In this document: positions 44,977 to 53,403 of the stretch, one piece after another
How the letters are laid out: the number at the start of each line of letters is the position of its first letter
How positions within the stretch are numbered: position 1 is the first letter of the stretch
Origin: Streptosporangium amethystogenes
GTDB taxonomy: Bacteria; Actinomycetota; Actinomycetes; Streptosporangiales; Streptosporangiaceae
NCBI RefSeq assembly: GCF_000721075.1
Contig: NZ_JOEQ01000009.1
Coordinates: 161,861 to 225,860, forward strand
DNA length: 64,000 nucleotides
Reading direction: 5' to 3'
Notes under the pieces: generated by a model
Database searches by the model: none
What the model saw: the letters and a program-made list of their open reading frames with translations, nothing else
What the model was told of the DNA's origin: nothing
Position numbers and translations under genes: made by a program

Positions 44977-45686
44977 GCACACGGCACGACGGTCACGGTC
45001 ATGGCGAAGCGCCTGGCGAGTTCCAGATAGCCACGAAGGTCAGCGAGTTCGAGATCCTGGAACTCGCCGTCCGGGAGCTGGCGATCGAGAAGGGGCTCTT
45101 CTCCGCCGAGGACCACCGCAAGTTCGCCGAGTGGGCCGACGGCATCGGCCCGCACGGCGGGTCGAAACTGGTCGCCAAGGCCTGGGTCGACCCGGAGTTC
45201 AAGCAGCGCCTGCTCGCCGACGGCACCAAGGCGTGTCTTGAGGTGGGGATCGACTGGCTCCAGCCGACGGGCAGCGGGACACCCAGCGACTACACCTTCT
45301 TCTATGTGCTGGAGAACACCCCGAAGCTGCACAATGTGATCGTCTGCACGCTCTGTTCCTGCTACCCCCGGCCCGTTCTCGGCATGTCGCCGGACTGGTA
45401 CCGGACCCCGAACTACCGCCGCAGGATGGTCAGGCGCCCCCGCGAGGTGCTCGCCGAGTTCGGCCTGCACCTGCCGGAGGACGTCGAGCTCCGCGTGCAC
45501 GACTCCAACCAGAAGTCCCGCTTCATGGTGATGCCCATGCGCCCCGAGGGCACCGAGGGGTGGAGTGAGAAGCAGCTCGCCGAGATCGTCACCCGGGACA
45601 CCATGATCGGTGTCGCACTGCCCGCGCCGAACCGCAAGTCGGACACCAAGACGGAGACCCTGGTCAGTGGGGGAAGGCGGAGATGA
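44973..45686 (+). CDS. Cobalt-type nitrile hydratase alpha/thiocyanate hydrolase gamma-type subunit
   Basis: 237 residues, the catalytic metal-binding subunit. VCTLCSC (Cys125, 128, 130) is the claw-setting motif of cobalt enzymes; iron enzymes have Ser in place of Thr. It is followed by YPRPVLGMSPDWYRTP and the C-terminal MRPEGTEGWSEKQLAEIVTR block. Arg after YP, where many bacterial nitrile hydratases have Trp, changes the pocket entrance and recalls the three-subunit class. It could hydrate a nitrile to the amide or hydrolyse thiocyanate. The His-rich N-terminus (RHDGHGHGE) may help metal loading. Confidence 0.88.
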   Translation: MSTRHDGHGHGEAPGEFQIATKVSEFEILELAVRELAIEKGLFSAEDHRKFAEWADGIGPHGGSKLVAKAWVDPEFKQRLLADGTKACLEVGIDWLQPTGSGTPSDYTFFYVLENTPKLHNVIVCTLCSCYPRPVLGMSPDWYRTPNYRRRMVRRPREVLAEFGLHLPEDVELRVHDSNQKSRFMVMPMRPEGTEGWSEKQLAEIVTRDTMIGVALPAPNRKSDTKTETLVSGGRRR

Positions 45687-46021
45687 GCGCGGCGCCGACG
45701 ACATATGACGTCCTGATGGACACCCTGTCGGACATCGGTGAGCGCACGGACGCCGGTATGGGGTGTCTGGAGCACGAGCCCGCCGTGTGGGAGTCGAGGA
45801 TGCAGGCGACCTGCGAGGCCCTGTCCTCGCATGGCGTGCTGGACAACCTGGAGCGCCGGCTCGCCGAGGACAGGCTGGGGGAGTCCGTCTACGCCAGGTT
45901 CCCGGTGCAGACGCGCTCCACGCTGGTGGTCACCCACCTGCTCATGGACCAGAAGGTCTTCACCGAGGAGGAGCTCCGGAAGAGGATCGAAGTGGTGCGC
46001 GACCGTTTCGCCGAGGAGTGA
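45683..46021 (+). CDS. Accessory protein of the nitrile hydratase-like operon
   Basis: 112 residues, last gene of the operon (ATGA overlap). The sequence HEPAVWESRMQATCEALSSH and LVVTHLLMDQKVFTEEELRK resembles nitrile hydratase activators and the helical half of beta subunits, which are themselves related. Position after the metal subunit fits a cobalt chaperone such as P15K of thiocyanate hydrolase operons. Gene order split-beta, SH3-like, catalytic, accessory matches that of scnB-scnA-scnG-P15K. Confidence 0.7.
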   Translation: MSAAPTTYDVLMDTLSDIGERTDAGMGCLEHEPAVWESRMQATCEALSSHGVLDNLERRLAEDRLGESVYARFPVQTRSTLVVTHLLMDQKVFTEEELRKRIEVVRDRFAEE

Positions 46022-46052
46022 CCTTCCGACCGGATCAGGGCGCCGCGCGGGT

Positions 46053-46076
46053 CCTGCCGTGACCGGGTACGGCAGG
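46053..46076 (+). terminator. Probable terminator of the nitrile hydratase-like operon
   Basis: Eight-base perfect arms CCTGCCGT (46053-46060) and ACGGCAGG (46069-46076) followed by a short T-rich run, 32 bases after the last stop codon. Confidence 0.55.
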
Positions 46077-46249
46077 TCTTTCCGCAGAGTTCCCGGCCGC
46101 GGTCTGCCGAGTTTCCTGACGACCGCCACATCCGGCCGGAACGGCATGGCCGGTGTCAGCCACGGCGACGCCGGGTCACCCCGAGGAGTACCGCCGGTCG
46201 GGAGGTCGGGCCTGAGAAGTGACCCACGCGCGGGCCTCGCCGGCCCCTC

Positions 46250-47611
46250 TCACCTGCGCGGTGGTGGCGGAGGAGGCGGTGGCCGGCCTTGCCACTGGGG
46301 CGGGCCCATCGGCGGTGGGGCCGGTCGTCCGGAAGGTGGTGCGTAGGGCGGTGGTCGCCGGTACCCCTGGTGGGGATGGTGCGGCCCCGGCTGGGGCGGC
46401 ATCCCGTACGGTGGGAGCGACGGCCCGGCCGCGCCCGCCTGCCGCGAGCGGCGATTGCGGATCACCAGGACGATGACGAGGACCAGGACCAGCACCATGA
46501 CGGCCGCCTGGATGGCGGCGCCGACGGGGTCGGTGACGGTGATCTCGATCGCGGGCCCGTCGTCGGCCCGGCTCCGTGCGGGCCGGGGGGTCGGGGTGGG
46601 AGAGGCCGGTGGCGTACCGAGTGGGTTGGCGTCGACCTGCCGCGTCCTGGCGGTCAGTGCCCGTACCGGATCGACGACACCGTAACCGGAGAATATGTCA
46701 CGTCCCTTGTCGTCGCGGTCCCTCGCGGTGCGGATCAGCCGGTTGACCACGTTGTTCGCGTCGAGGTCGGGGTACTTCGCCCGCACCAGGGCGGCCACCC
46801 CCGACACGATCGCCGCCGCGTTACCCGTGGTCGCACTGACCAGGTAGCCGTTGTCCGACAGCCGCCGGGGCGCGGGATGAATGATCTTCACGGCGGGAGC
46901 CGCGAGCGCCAGTTCGCGGCCGGTTATGGAATCGGACCAGGCGCCTCCGGTCCTGGTCGTGCCGGCGACGGCGATCACGCCGGGGACCGAGGCGGGGCAC
47001 TCGACACCGACACCGTATTCGCGGTCACCAGCGGGCGCGACGACCACGACGTCCTTGCGGAGCGCGTAGCGGACCGCCTCGTACTCCTCCTGAGAGCAGT
47101 GGTTCAGGGACACCGAAACGTTGATCACATTCGCGCCGTTGTCGGCGGCCCACCGGATGGCTCGGTCGAGGGTGTCGGAAGTGGGTGACCTGCCGAGGTT
47201 GACGGGCAGGATCCTGGCATCGGGCGCGATGCCGAGCAGGCGCGTGTCGCTGCCGCCGGGACCCACGATGAGCCCGGCGACACCGGTGTCGTGGCCGTGA
47301 TCGCTGCCGTCCTCCCGGCCGTCGGCCGCCGCGGCCTTGTCGTAGGAGCGTCCCCGGAGAACGCGCCCCTTGAGGTCGGGGTGGTCGGCGTCGACGCCGC
47401 TGCCGATGACGGCCACCACCGTCCCGCCGCCTCTGGACAACCGGTGCGCCCGCTCGACCCGCAGTGTGTCCAGGTGCCAGGCCAGCCCGCGAACGGTGTC
47501 GGCCCGCGCGGCGGTGGCGAGCACGCCGGGTACGACGACGAAGGAAAGGACGCTCATCGCCACGGCCACGCCGGCTCGAACCAGCCGTCGTGAGGTGTTC
47601 GACAGGTACAT
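46250..47611 (-). CDS. Mycosin-like S8 subtilase, apparently catalytically dead
   Basis: 453 residues: signal peptide (1-37), subtilisin domain (about 45-340), Pro-rich linker, one transmembrane helix (around residues 375-395, VMVLVLVLVIVLVI) and a Pro/Gly-rich cytoplasmic tail. This is the layout of type VII secretion mycosins. Catalytic sites are changed: the Asp of D-T/S-G is Gly70 (VIGSGVD), the His motif HGT reads HDT (His107 kept), the oxyanion Asn is Asp196 (APAGDREYG) and the Ser of GTSxA is Thr262 (SATTGNAAA). It may act as a binding protein. No ESX genes are near. GGGGGA precedes the ATG. Confidence 0.85.
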   Translation of the reverse strand: MYLSNTSRRLVRAGVAVAMSVLSFVVVPGVLATAARADTVRGLAWHLDTLRVERAHRLSRGGGTVVAVIGSGVDADHPDLKGRVLRGRSYDKAAAADGREDGSDHGHDTGVAGLIVGPGGSDTRLLGIAPDARILPVNLGRSPTSDTLDRAIRWAADNGANVINVSVSLNHCSQEEYEAVRYALRKDVVVVAPAGDREYGVGVECPASVPGVIAVAGTTRTGGAWSDSITGRELALAAPAVKIIHPAPRRLSDNGYLVSATTGNAAAIVSGVAALVRAKYPDLDANNVVNRLIRTARDRDDKGRDIFSGYGVVDPVRALTARTRQVDANPLGTPPASPTPTPRPARSRADDGPAIEITVTDPVGAAIQAAVMVLVLVLVIVLVIRNRRSRQAGAAGPSLPPYGMPPQPGPHHPHQGYRRPPPYAPPSGRPAPPPMGPPQWQGRPPPPPPPPRR

Positions 47612-47770
47612 GTGGTTTCCCCCGGCTCGGGAGCTCTGCGGCTCGGGATGTTTCTCAGCCTGCCGCACTTGATCATGGCCTGGCAACCGAGGCCCGTAGC
47701 GGCCCGGATCCGCACCACCCTGCGAAGTGCAGCGGGGAATTGACGCCAGCTCTTGACGTCAGCAATGTTT

Positions 47771-47780
47771 GCGTTAACGC
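47771..47780. promoter_or_regulatory. Palindrome GCGTTAACGC upstream of GH43 gene
   Basis: Perfect 10-bp palindrome inside TTTGCGTTAACGCTTT, about 65 bases upstream of a second LacI-type site. It may be an additional operator for a sugar-responsive repressor. Confidence 0.4.
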
Positions 47781-47839
47781 TTTGGGCGGAAACCTCCGCG
47801 AAATTCCCTCGTGACTTTCGCGGCCCGTCACCTGTTTCT

Positions 47840-47853
47840 TGTTAGCGCTAACA
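47840..47853. promoter_or_regulatory. LacI-family operator
   Basis: TGTTAGCGCTAACA, a perfect 14-bp palindrome with the central CG-rich step typical of LacI-type operators, about 80 bases before the GH43 start codon. It suggests repression relieved by a sugar from arabinan or a similar polymer. The repressor gene is not in the window. Confidence 0.65.
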
Positions 47854-47934
47854 TTCATTGGGAGATACGAGCATGCTGCGCATCACCCCCCGCGCGGCGG
47901 TCGACGTCGTGACGATCCGGCAGGCGGAAAGCCG

Positions 47935-49392
47935 ATGAACAGGCTCCCGCGTCGCCCGTCGCGGTCGGCGGCGCTGACCGCCATGGTCGTGCTGAGCCTG
48001 ATCGCCGCCCTGCTGACAGCCTCCGCGGCCCACGCCACACCGGCCGTCCAGTACACCAACCCCCTGGCCACGCAACGAGCCGACCCCCACATCTTCCGGC
48101 ACACCGACGGCTACTACTACTTCACCGCCACCGTGCCCGAGTACGACCGCATCGTGCTGCGCCGGGCCACCACACTGCAGGGCCTGTCCACCGCGCCGGA
48201 GACGGTCATCTGGCGCAGGCACGCAAGCGGTGAGATGGGAGCCCACATCTGGGCGCCGGAGATCCACTTCATCAACGGCAAGTGGTACGTCTACTTCGCC
48301 GCCGGCCGCGCCGACGACATCTGGCGGATCCGGATGTACGTCCTGGAGAGCGGCGCCGCCAACCCGCTGACCGGCACCTGGACCGAACGCGGCCGGATCG
48401 CCACCCCCTGGGACACCTTCGCGCTGGACGCCTCGACGTTCGTCGCGGGCGGTGTCCGGTACCTGACCTGGGCACAGCAGGAACCCGGCATCGCCACCAA
48501 CTCGAACCTGTACATCGCCCGGATGGGTGCCAACCCGTGGACCATCACCGGGTCGACGACGCGGCTGACCGTGCCGACGCTGGCCTGGGAGACGCGCGGA
48601 TACAAGGTCGCCGAAGGACCGACGGTGATCCAGCGTAACGGCCGGATCTTCCTCACCTACTCCGCCAGCGCCACCGACGCCAACTACTGCCTCGGCATGC
48701 TGACCGCCTCGGCCTCGGCCGACCTGCTCAACGCCTCCTCCTGGACCAAGAGCCAGAACCCGGTGTTCGCCACCAACGCCACGACCGGCCAGTACGGGCC
48801 GGGGCACAACTCCTTCACCGTCTCCGAGGACGGGCAGAGCGACATCCTCGTCTATCACGACCGTAACTACCGGGACATCTCCGGCGACCCGCTCAATGAT
48901 CCCAACCGGCGTACCAGGCTCCAGAAGGTGTACTGGACCGCGGACGGCACCCCCGACTTCGGCATCCCGGTTCCCGACGGGGTCACACCGGTGCGGCTGA
49001 GGTCCCACGGCCAGCCCGATCGTTTCGTCCGGCACTGGGAGTTCCGGGCCCGCCTCGACGCCAACGTCTCGCCGCTGGCCGACTCCCAGTTCCGGATCGT
49101 CTCCGGGCTGGGCGGTGGGGCGACGGTGTCGCTGGAGTCCGTCAACTTCCCCGGCTACTACCTGCGGCACCGTAACTTCCAGGCGTGGGTGGAGCGCGAC
49201 GACGGCTCGGCGACCTTCCGTGCCGACGCCACCTTCACCCGCCGCGCCGGCCTGGCCGACGGTTCGGCCGTGTCGCTGGAGTCCGTCAACTTCCCCGGCT
49301 ACTACCTGCGCCATCGTGACCTCCAGATGTGGGTGGAGCGCGACGACGGCTCGGCGACCTTCCGTACCGGCGCCACCTTCACCCTGGAGTGA
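47935..49392 (+). CDS. Secreted GH43 glycosidase with C-terminal AbfB-type (CBM42) domain
   Basis: 485 residues: signal peptide (1-31, ending AAHA), a five-bladed GH43 domain (about 35-345) and a beta-trefoil AbfB arabinose-binding domain at the end with two near-identical repeats SLESVNFPGYYLRHR. Likely catalytic residues are Asp in ATQRADPHIF (base), Asp in FALDAST (modulator) and Glu in KVAEGPTVIQ (acid). The fold and binding module point to an exo- or endo-acting arabinan/arabinoxylan enzyme; the exact substrate is not certain. It sits behind LacI-type operators and is followed by a second GH43 gene 92 bases on. Confidence 0.9.
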   Translation: MNRLPRRPSRSAALTAMVVLSLIAALLTASAAHATPAVQYTNPLATQRADPHIFRHTDGYYYFTATVPEYDRIVLRRATTLQGLSTAPETVIWRRHASGEMGAHIWAPEIHFINGKWYVYFAAGRADDIWRIRMYVLESGAANPLTGTWTERGRIATPWDTFALDASTFVAGGVRYLTWAQQEPGIATNSNLYIARMGANPWTITGSTTRLTVPTLAWETRGYKVAEGPTVIQRNGRIFLTYSASATDANYCLGMLTASASADLLNASSWTKSQNPVFATNATTGQYGPGHNSFTVSEDGQSDILVYHDRNYRDISGDPLNDPNRRTRLQKVYWTADGTPDFGIPVPDGVTPVRLRSHGQPDRFVRHWEFRARLDANVSPLADSQFRIVSGLGGGATVSLESVNFPGYYLRHRNFQAWVERDDGSATFRADATFTRRAGLADGSAVSLESVNFPGYYLRHRDLQMWVERDDGSATFRTGATFTLE

Positions 49393-49484
49393 CCCGCCGG
49401 CCTGGCTCTCCGGGCCGCCCATGCTCGACGCGGGCGGCCCGACGCTCGCGCCACACCCATTCCGAAGCGTTTCCAGGAGCCCCC

Positions 49485-51233
49485 ATGCCACGAAAAAAGG
49501 GCATCATTGGCGCAATCTGCGTGCTTCTCCTTAGTCTCAGCTGCATAGCCACCCTCACGGCGCCCGCCCAGGCGGTGGGGGAGACCACATTCCGCAATCC
49601 ATTGCTGGCCGACGGCGCCGATCCGTGGCTGCAGTACCACGAGGGCAACTACTACCTGGCCAGCACCACCTGGAACTCCCAGCTGGTGATGCGCAAGTCA
49701 CCGACCCTGGCGGGCCTGCGCACCGCCGCCCCGCAGTACGTCTGGTCGGACACCTCCGCCGGCGCCTGCTGCAACTTCTGGGCGTTCGAGTTCCACCGGC
49801 TCAACGGTCCCAGCGGAACCCGCTGGTACCTGATGTACACCTCCGGACAGAGCGGCACCCTCGACCACCAGCACCTCAGTGTGCTGGAGAGCGCCGGCGA
49901 CGACCCGCTGGGGCCGTACAGCCCCAAGGGCTCGCCGATGCCGGGCACCTGGAACATCGACGGCTCCTACCTCCAGCTGAACGGCCAGCTGTACCTGCTC
50001 TGGTCGGAGTGGCAGGGAGCGGACCAGAGCATGTGGGTCGCGCGGATGACCAACCCCTGGACCATCACCGGCTCCAAGGTGCTCATCTCCCGGCCCACCT
50101 ACGGCTGGGAGACCGTGGGCGGTCGGGTCAACGAGGGCCCGGAGGTGCTGCAGCGGGGCGGGAAGACCTTCATCGTGTACTCGGCCAGCTCCTGCAACAC
50201 CCCGGACTACAAGCTCGGCATGCTGACGCTGACCGGCGGTGACCCGCTCAGCGCCTCGTCATGGACCAAGTCCGCCAACCCGGTCTTCCAGCGCGGCAAC
50301 GGCGTGTACGGCCCGGGGCACAACGGCTTCTTCACGTCCCCGGACGGCTCCGAGAACTGGATCGTCTACCACGGCAACGCCTCCACCAGCCAGGGATGCG
50401 GGAACACCCGCTCCACCAGGGCGCAGAAGTTCACCTGGAACGCGGACGGCACCCCCAACTTCGGCACACCCGCCGCCACCACCGTCGACCTGCCGGTGCC
50501 CTCCGGCGAGCGCGGCCCGTTCACCGTGGCGGTGAAGGGCGCCGCGTACACGCTCGTCAACCGCAACAGCGGCCTGTGCCTGGCGACCACCGGTGGATCC
50601 GGCGCCGACGGCGCCAACGTCGCCCAGCACTCCTGCACCGGCTCCGCCGCCCAGTGGGTGCTGGACTCCACCGCCGACGGCTACCACCGCCTGGTCAACA
50701 AGCAGAGCAACAAGGTGCTCGATCTCGCCGACTGCGGCACCGCGGACGGCGCCGATGTCCGGCAGTGGGCCTGGCTGGACAACACCTGCCAGCAGTGGCG
50801 GCTGCAGCCGGTCGGCACGGCCGCCGTCGTCAGCGCGCAGAGCGGCAAGGTGCTCGACGTCGCCGACTGCTCGACCGGCAACGACGCGAACGTCCGGCAG
50901 TGGCCCTGGCTGGGTACCGCCTGCCAGAAGTGGACCTTCACCCACACCGACAACGGCTACCAGCGGATCCACCCCGTCCACAGCGGCGGCAGCTGCCTGG
51001 TCGTGAACGCGGCCTCCACCGCCGACGGCGCCGATGTGGCGCAGGGGACCTGCTCCGGCACCAACGCCCAGTGGCGCCTTGAGGCGCTCGCCGACGGCTC
51101 GGTCAGGTTCGTGGCACGGCACAGCGGCAAGGCACTCGACCTCGCCAACTGCGGACTCGCCGACGGCACCGACATCGCGCAGTGGTCGTGGCTGAACAAC
51201 ATCTGCCAGCGGTTCCACCTCCGGGCCACCTGA
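49485..51233 (+). CDS. Secreted GH43 glycosidase with ricin-type lectin domains
   Basis: 582 residues: signal peptide (1-31), GH43 domain (about 35-345) and one long or two ricin B-like beta-trefoil regions (about 355-582) with repeated Q-x-W motifs: AAQWVLD, CQQWRLQ, CQKWTF, NAQWRLE, CQRFHL. Candidate catalytic residues are Asp in DGADPWLQY, Asp in WNIDGSYL and Glu in VNEGPEVLQ. AGGAG precedes the ATG. Related to but distinct from the preceding enzyme, with a different binding module, so the two should attack different parts of the same hemicellulose. Probably the same operon. Confidence 0.9.
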   Translation: MPRKKGIIGAICVLLLSLSCIATLTAPAQAVGETTFRNPLLADGADPWLQYHEGNYYLASTTWNSQLVMRKSPTLAGLRTAAPQYVWSDTSAGACCNFWAFEFHRLNGPSGTRWYLMYTSGQSGTLDHQHLSVLESAGDDPLGPYSPKGSPMPGTWNIDGSYLQLNGQLYLLWSEWQGADQSMWVARMTNPWTITGSKVLISRPTYGWETVGGRVNEGPEVLQRGGKTFIVYSASSCNTPDYKLGMLTLTGGDPLSASSWTKSANPVFQRGNGVYGPGHNGFFTSPDGSENWIVYHGNASTSQGCGNTRSTRAQKFTWNADGTPNFGTPAATTVDLPVPSGERGPFTVAVKGAAYTLVNRNSGLCLATTGGSGADGANVAQHSCTGSAAQWVLDSTADGYHRLVNKQSNKVLDLADCGTADGADVRQWAWLDNTCQQWRLQPVGTAAVVSAQSGKVLDVADCSTGNDANVRQWPWLGTACQKWTFTHTDNGYQRIHPVHSGGSCLVVNAASTADGADVAQGTCSGTNAQWRLEALADGSVRFVARHSGKALDLANCGLADGTDIAQWSWLNNICQRFHLRAT

Positions 51234-51384
51234 CCGGTCCAGGCTCGGCGGGTGCGCGCGGCCGAGCAGCCAGGCAAGGAACTCCGCCTGCGGTTACGCG
51301 GTACGAACCGTCTCAGAACCACCTCTCCACTCGGTCGTACCGCCTGCTCTGCTGATCCGCGGGAGTACGGGTTAGCCTTCGAGC

Positions 51385-52185
51385 ATGGCCAAGAGTGATC
51401 GGGAAAGGTTGCGCGAGACCTTCACCGAGGACGCCGAACTGTACGACCGGGCTCGGCCGGGCTATCCGCCCGAGCTGTTCGATGATCTGGCCGATCTGGC
51501 CGGGGTCCGTGCGGGATGCCGGGTGTTGGAGATCGGCTGCGGCACGGGGCAGGCCACCGTGCCATTGGCAGAGCGGGGCTGTCAGATCATCGCGGTGGAA
51601 CTCGGTGCGGCGATGGCCGCCGTCGCCCGCCGCAATCTGGCGCGTTTCCCGCTGGTCACCGTTGAGAACTCGGCATTCGAGGATTGGCCGCTGCCGCGAC
51701 AGCCGTTCGACGTCGTGGTCTCGGCGACGGCGTTTCACTGGATCGACCCGGCGGTGCGGGTGGAGAAAGCGGCCGACGCGCTGCGCGTCGGGGGTGCGCT
51801 GGCCACGATCAGCACGCATCATGTCGCCGGTGGCAGCGAGGACTTCTTCCGTGAGGCGCAGGACTGTTACGAGCGCTTCGACCCGTCGACCCCGCCGGGA
51901 CTGCGCCTGCGCGCCTCGGCGGAGATCCCCGCTGACAGCGCGGAGCTGGACCGGTCGGCACGGTTCGGGCCGGCCGTCTTCCGGCGCTACGAGTGGGAGC
52001 TGTCCTACTCGACCGCGCGGTATCTGGACGTGCTGCGCACCTACTCCGGTCATCGAGCGCTGGAGAGCGGAGCGCGGGCTGATCTCCTGAGCTGTATCGG
52101 GTCCCTGATCGACGAGCGTCACGGTGGCCGGATCAGCAAGCGCTATCTGACCGAGTTGCGAGTCGCGCATCGTCGTACGTGCTGA
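51385..52185 (+). CDS. SAM-dependent methyltransferase
   Basis: 266 residues of class I Rossmann methyltransferase. Motif I is VLEIGCGTGQATVPLA (about 47-62), followed by the acidic end of strand 2 (IIAVELG) and FDVVVSATAFHWIDP. The opening RERLRETFTEDAELYDRARPG is typical of the small-molecule methyltransferase type 11/25 group. Substrate cannot be inferred. It stands alone after the GH43 pair. Confidence 0.88.
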   Translation: MAKSDRERLRETFTEDAELYDRARPGYPPELFDDLADLAGVRAGCRVLEIGCGTGQATVPLAERGCQIIAVELGAAMAAVARRNLARFPLVTVENSAFEDWPLPRQPFDVVVSATAFHWIDPAVRVEKAADALRVGGALATISTHHVAGGSEDFFREAQDCYERFDPSTPPGLRLRASAEIPADSAELDRSARFGPAVFRRYEWELSYSTARYLDVLRTYSGHRALESGARADLLSCIGSLIDERHGGRISKRYLTELRVAHRRTC

Positions 52186-52318
52186 AAGGCGCGTGCTGAA
52201 AGGCGCGGCGAGGGTGGGGGGGTGGTGGGCCGAGGGCCACACCTGCCCTCCCGCCGTCACCACCGACGACGTACTCGGCGGACCCGCGGGCTGTGTCTTT
52301 CCCCGTGGCGCAGGGGGC

Positions 52319-52546
52319 TCAGAGTTTGTACAGCTTCTTGAACGGTGTCGTGACTCGTTCCTGCCGGGATCCGAAATCGACGACCACGGCGACCTCGTCC
52401 TCTACACCGGTGACGATGCCAAGACCATATCGATCATGGGTCACCCGGTCGTTCACGCTGAACCGCTCGGCGGGCGGAGCCGGGGGCGGGGGTTTGAAGG
52501 GACTGGTGGGCAGGTGACGGCGGGGTGCGCCGTTGGCTGGCTTCAT
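52319..52546 (-). CDS. Small conserved protein with SH3-like fold
   Basis: 75 residues. After a Pro-rich N-terminus the core reads RFSVNDRVTHDRYGLGIVTG and EVAVVVDFGSRQERVTT, ending KKLYKL. It resembles the Tudor-like tail of UvrD/PcrA helicases and CarD-type RNA polymerase-binding modules. Such single-domain proteins are conserved across actinomycetes. A nucleic acid or polymerase contact is possible but not shown. Confidence 0.75.
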   Translation of the reverse strand: MKPANGAPRRHLPTSPFKPPPPAPPAERFSVNDRVTHDRYGLGIVTGVEDEVAVVVDFGSRQERVTTPFKKLYKL

Positions 52547-52715
52547 CCTCTCCAGTATGTGCCGCCGGTGAGAACGCTCGCGACAGAGGGGCGGCAGGCT
52601 CCCCCAAAATGATCAAGAGTCGGTCGGGAATCCGGCCCCTGGGCCTTCGTGGTCGGAGCGGACGGCGGGGGCCGAGTCTCCCCGCTGCGGGCCCTTCGGG
52701 TCGGCCGGGGAGGAA

Positions 52716-52744
52716 CGGCCTCGTTCTGGAGGGGAACGAGGCCG
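52716..52744. terminator. Terminator hairpin
   Basis: Perfect 11-bp arms (52716-52726 and 52734-52744), seven-base loop, about 30 bases past the stop of the small secreted-peptide gene on the minus strand. Confidence 0.7.
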
Positions 52745-52773
52745 TCGGCATTTCCAGACCTGTGCGGTTACTC

Positions 52774-52962
52774 CTAGAGGATGCCGATGTTGCCGTAGTC
52801 GAGGAGCATCCCGGTCCCGGTTCCGTTCCCGATCCCGATCCCGAGTCCGTCCCACGGGTCGGAGGGGGAGGCCGTCGCGTGGGCCGGACCAGTGGCTAGC
52901 GCGGGCGCGGCCAGGACGGCGCCGAGAGTGATCAGCCCAGCGGCGATCGTGGTGCGGTTCAT
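52774..52962 (-). CDS. Small secreted peptide (62 aa)
   Basis: A signal peptide (1-30, ending GPAHA) is followed by about 32 residues rich in Gly, Ile and Asp (WDGLGIGIGNGTGTG). AAGGAGA precedes the ATG and a terminator follows, so it is a real transcription unit. No Cys is present, so it is not a disulfide or lanthionine peptide. Function unknown. Confidence 0.65.
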   Translation of the reverse strand: MNRTTIAAGLITLGAVLAAPALATGPAHATASPSDPWDGLGIGIGNGTGTGMLLDYGNIGIL

Positions 52963-53403
52963 CGCGGTCTTCTCCTTTGGGCGAGGGCGGCCCGCCTGCT
53001 GCGGACCGTCTCTCCGTTGCTGTGCGCACTCATATGACTACCTGGAGAGAGTCGGTTCAACTCTGGGCGGCATCCGGACAACGGTTGGAGTTCGGGACAC
53101 TCCCACAGCTGTCCGGCCTGAGTCGCAAAGGGAAGCGGCTTCCTCTATGTATCAAACATGTGTTCCTATTTGTGCCATCTCCTCGGGGAGAAACCGGTCC
53201 GACCTCGGAGGGTGCGGGTGGTCCGGCCGACGGTGCCGTTAGCCGCCCATCTCGTCCCACCGGCCGGAAGACCTGGAGGCCCAACTTTTTGCGTACGGCC
53301 GGTGTGGTGATCCAGAAGAGCGGCCGGGCGGACGTGCGGGAGCTCTGCATGGAAGTGGATCGGTCGCGTCGCCGGGCCGCCGTACGGTGAAGGGGTGACC
53401 ATC
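52963..53403. other. Intergenic region, nothing recognised
   Basis: About 440 bases. The left end must carry the promoter of the secreted-peptide gene and the right end that of the AraC-family gene. Open frames on both strands look non-coding. Confidence 0.45.

Larger units (their letters stand above)
47612..47934. other. Divergent region between mycosin-like and GH43 genes
   Basis: About 320 bases holding promoters for both divergent genes and the two LacI-type palindromes. No gene is apparent. Confidence 0.55.
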
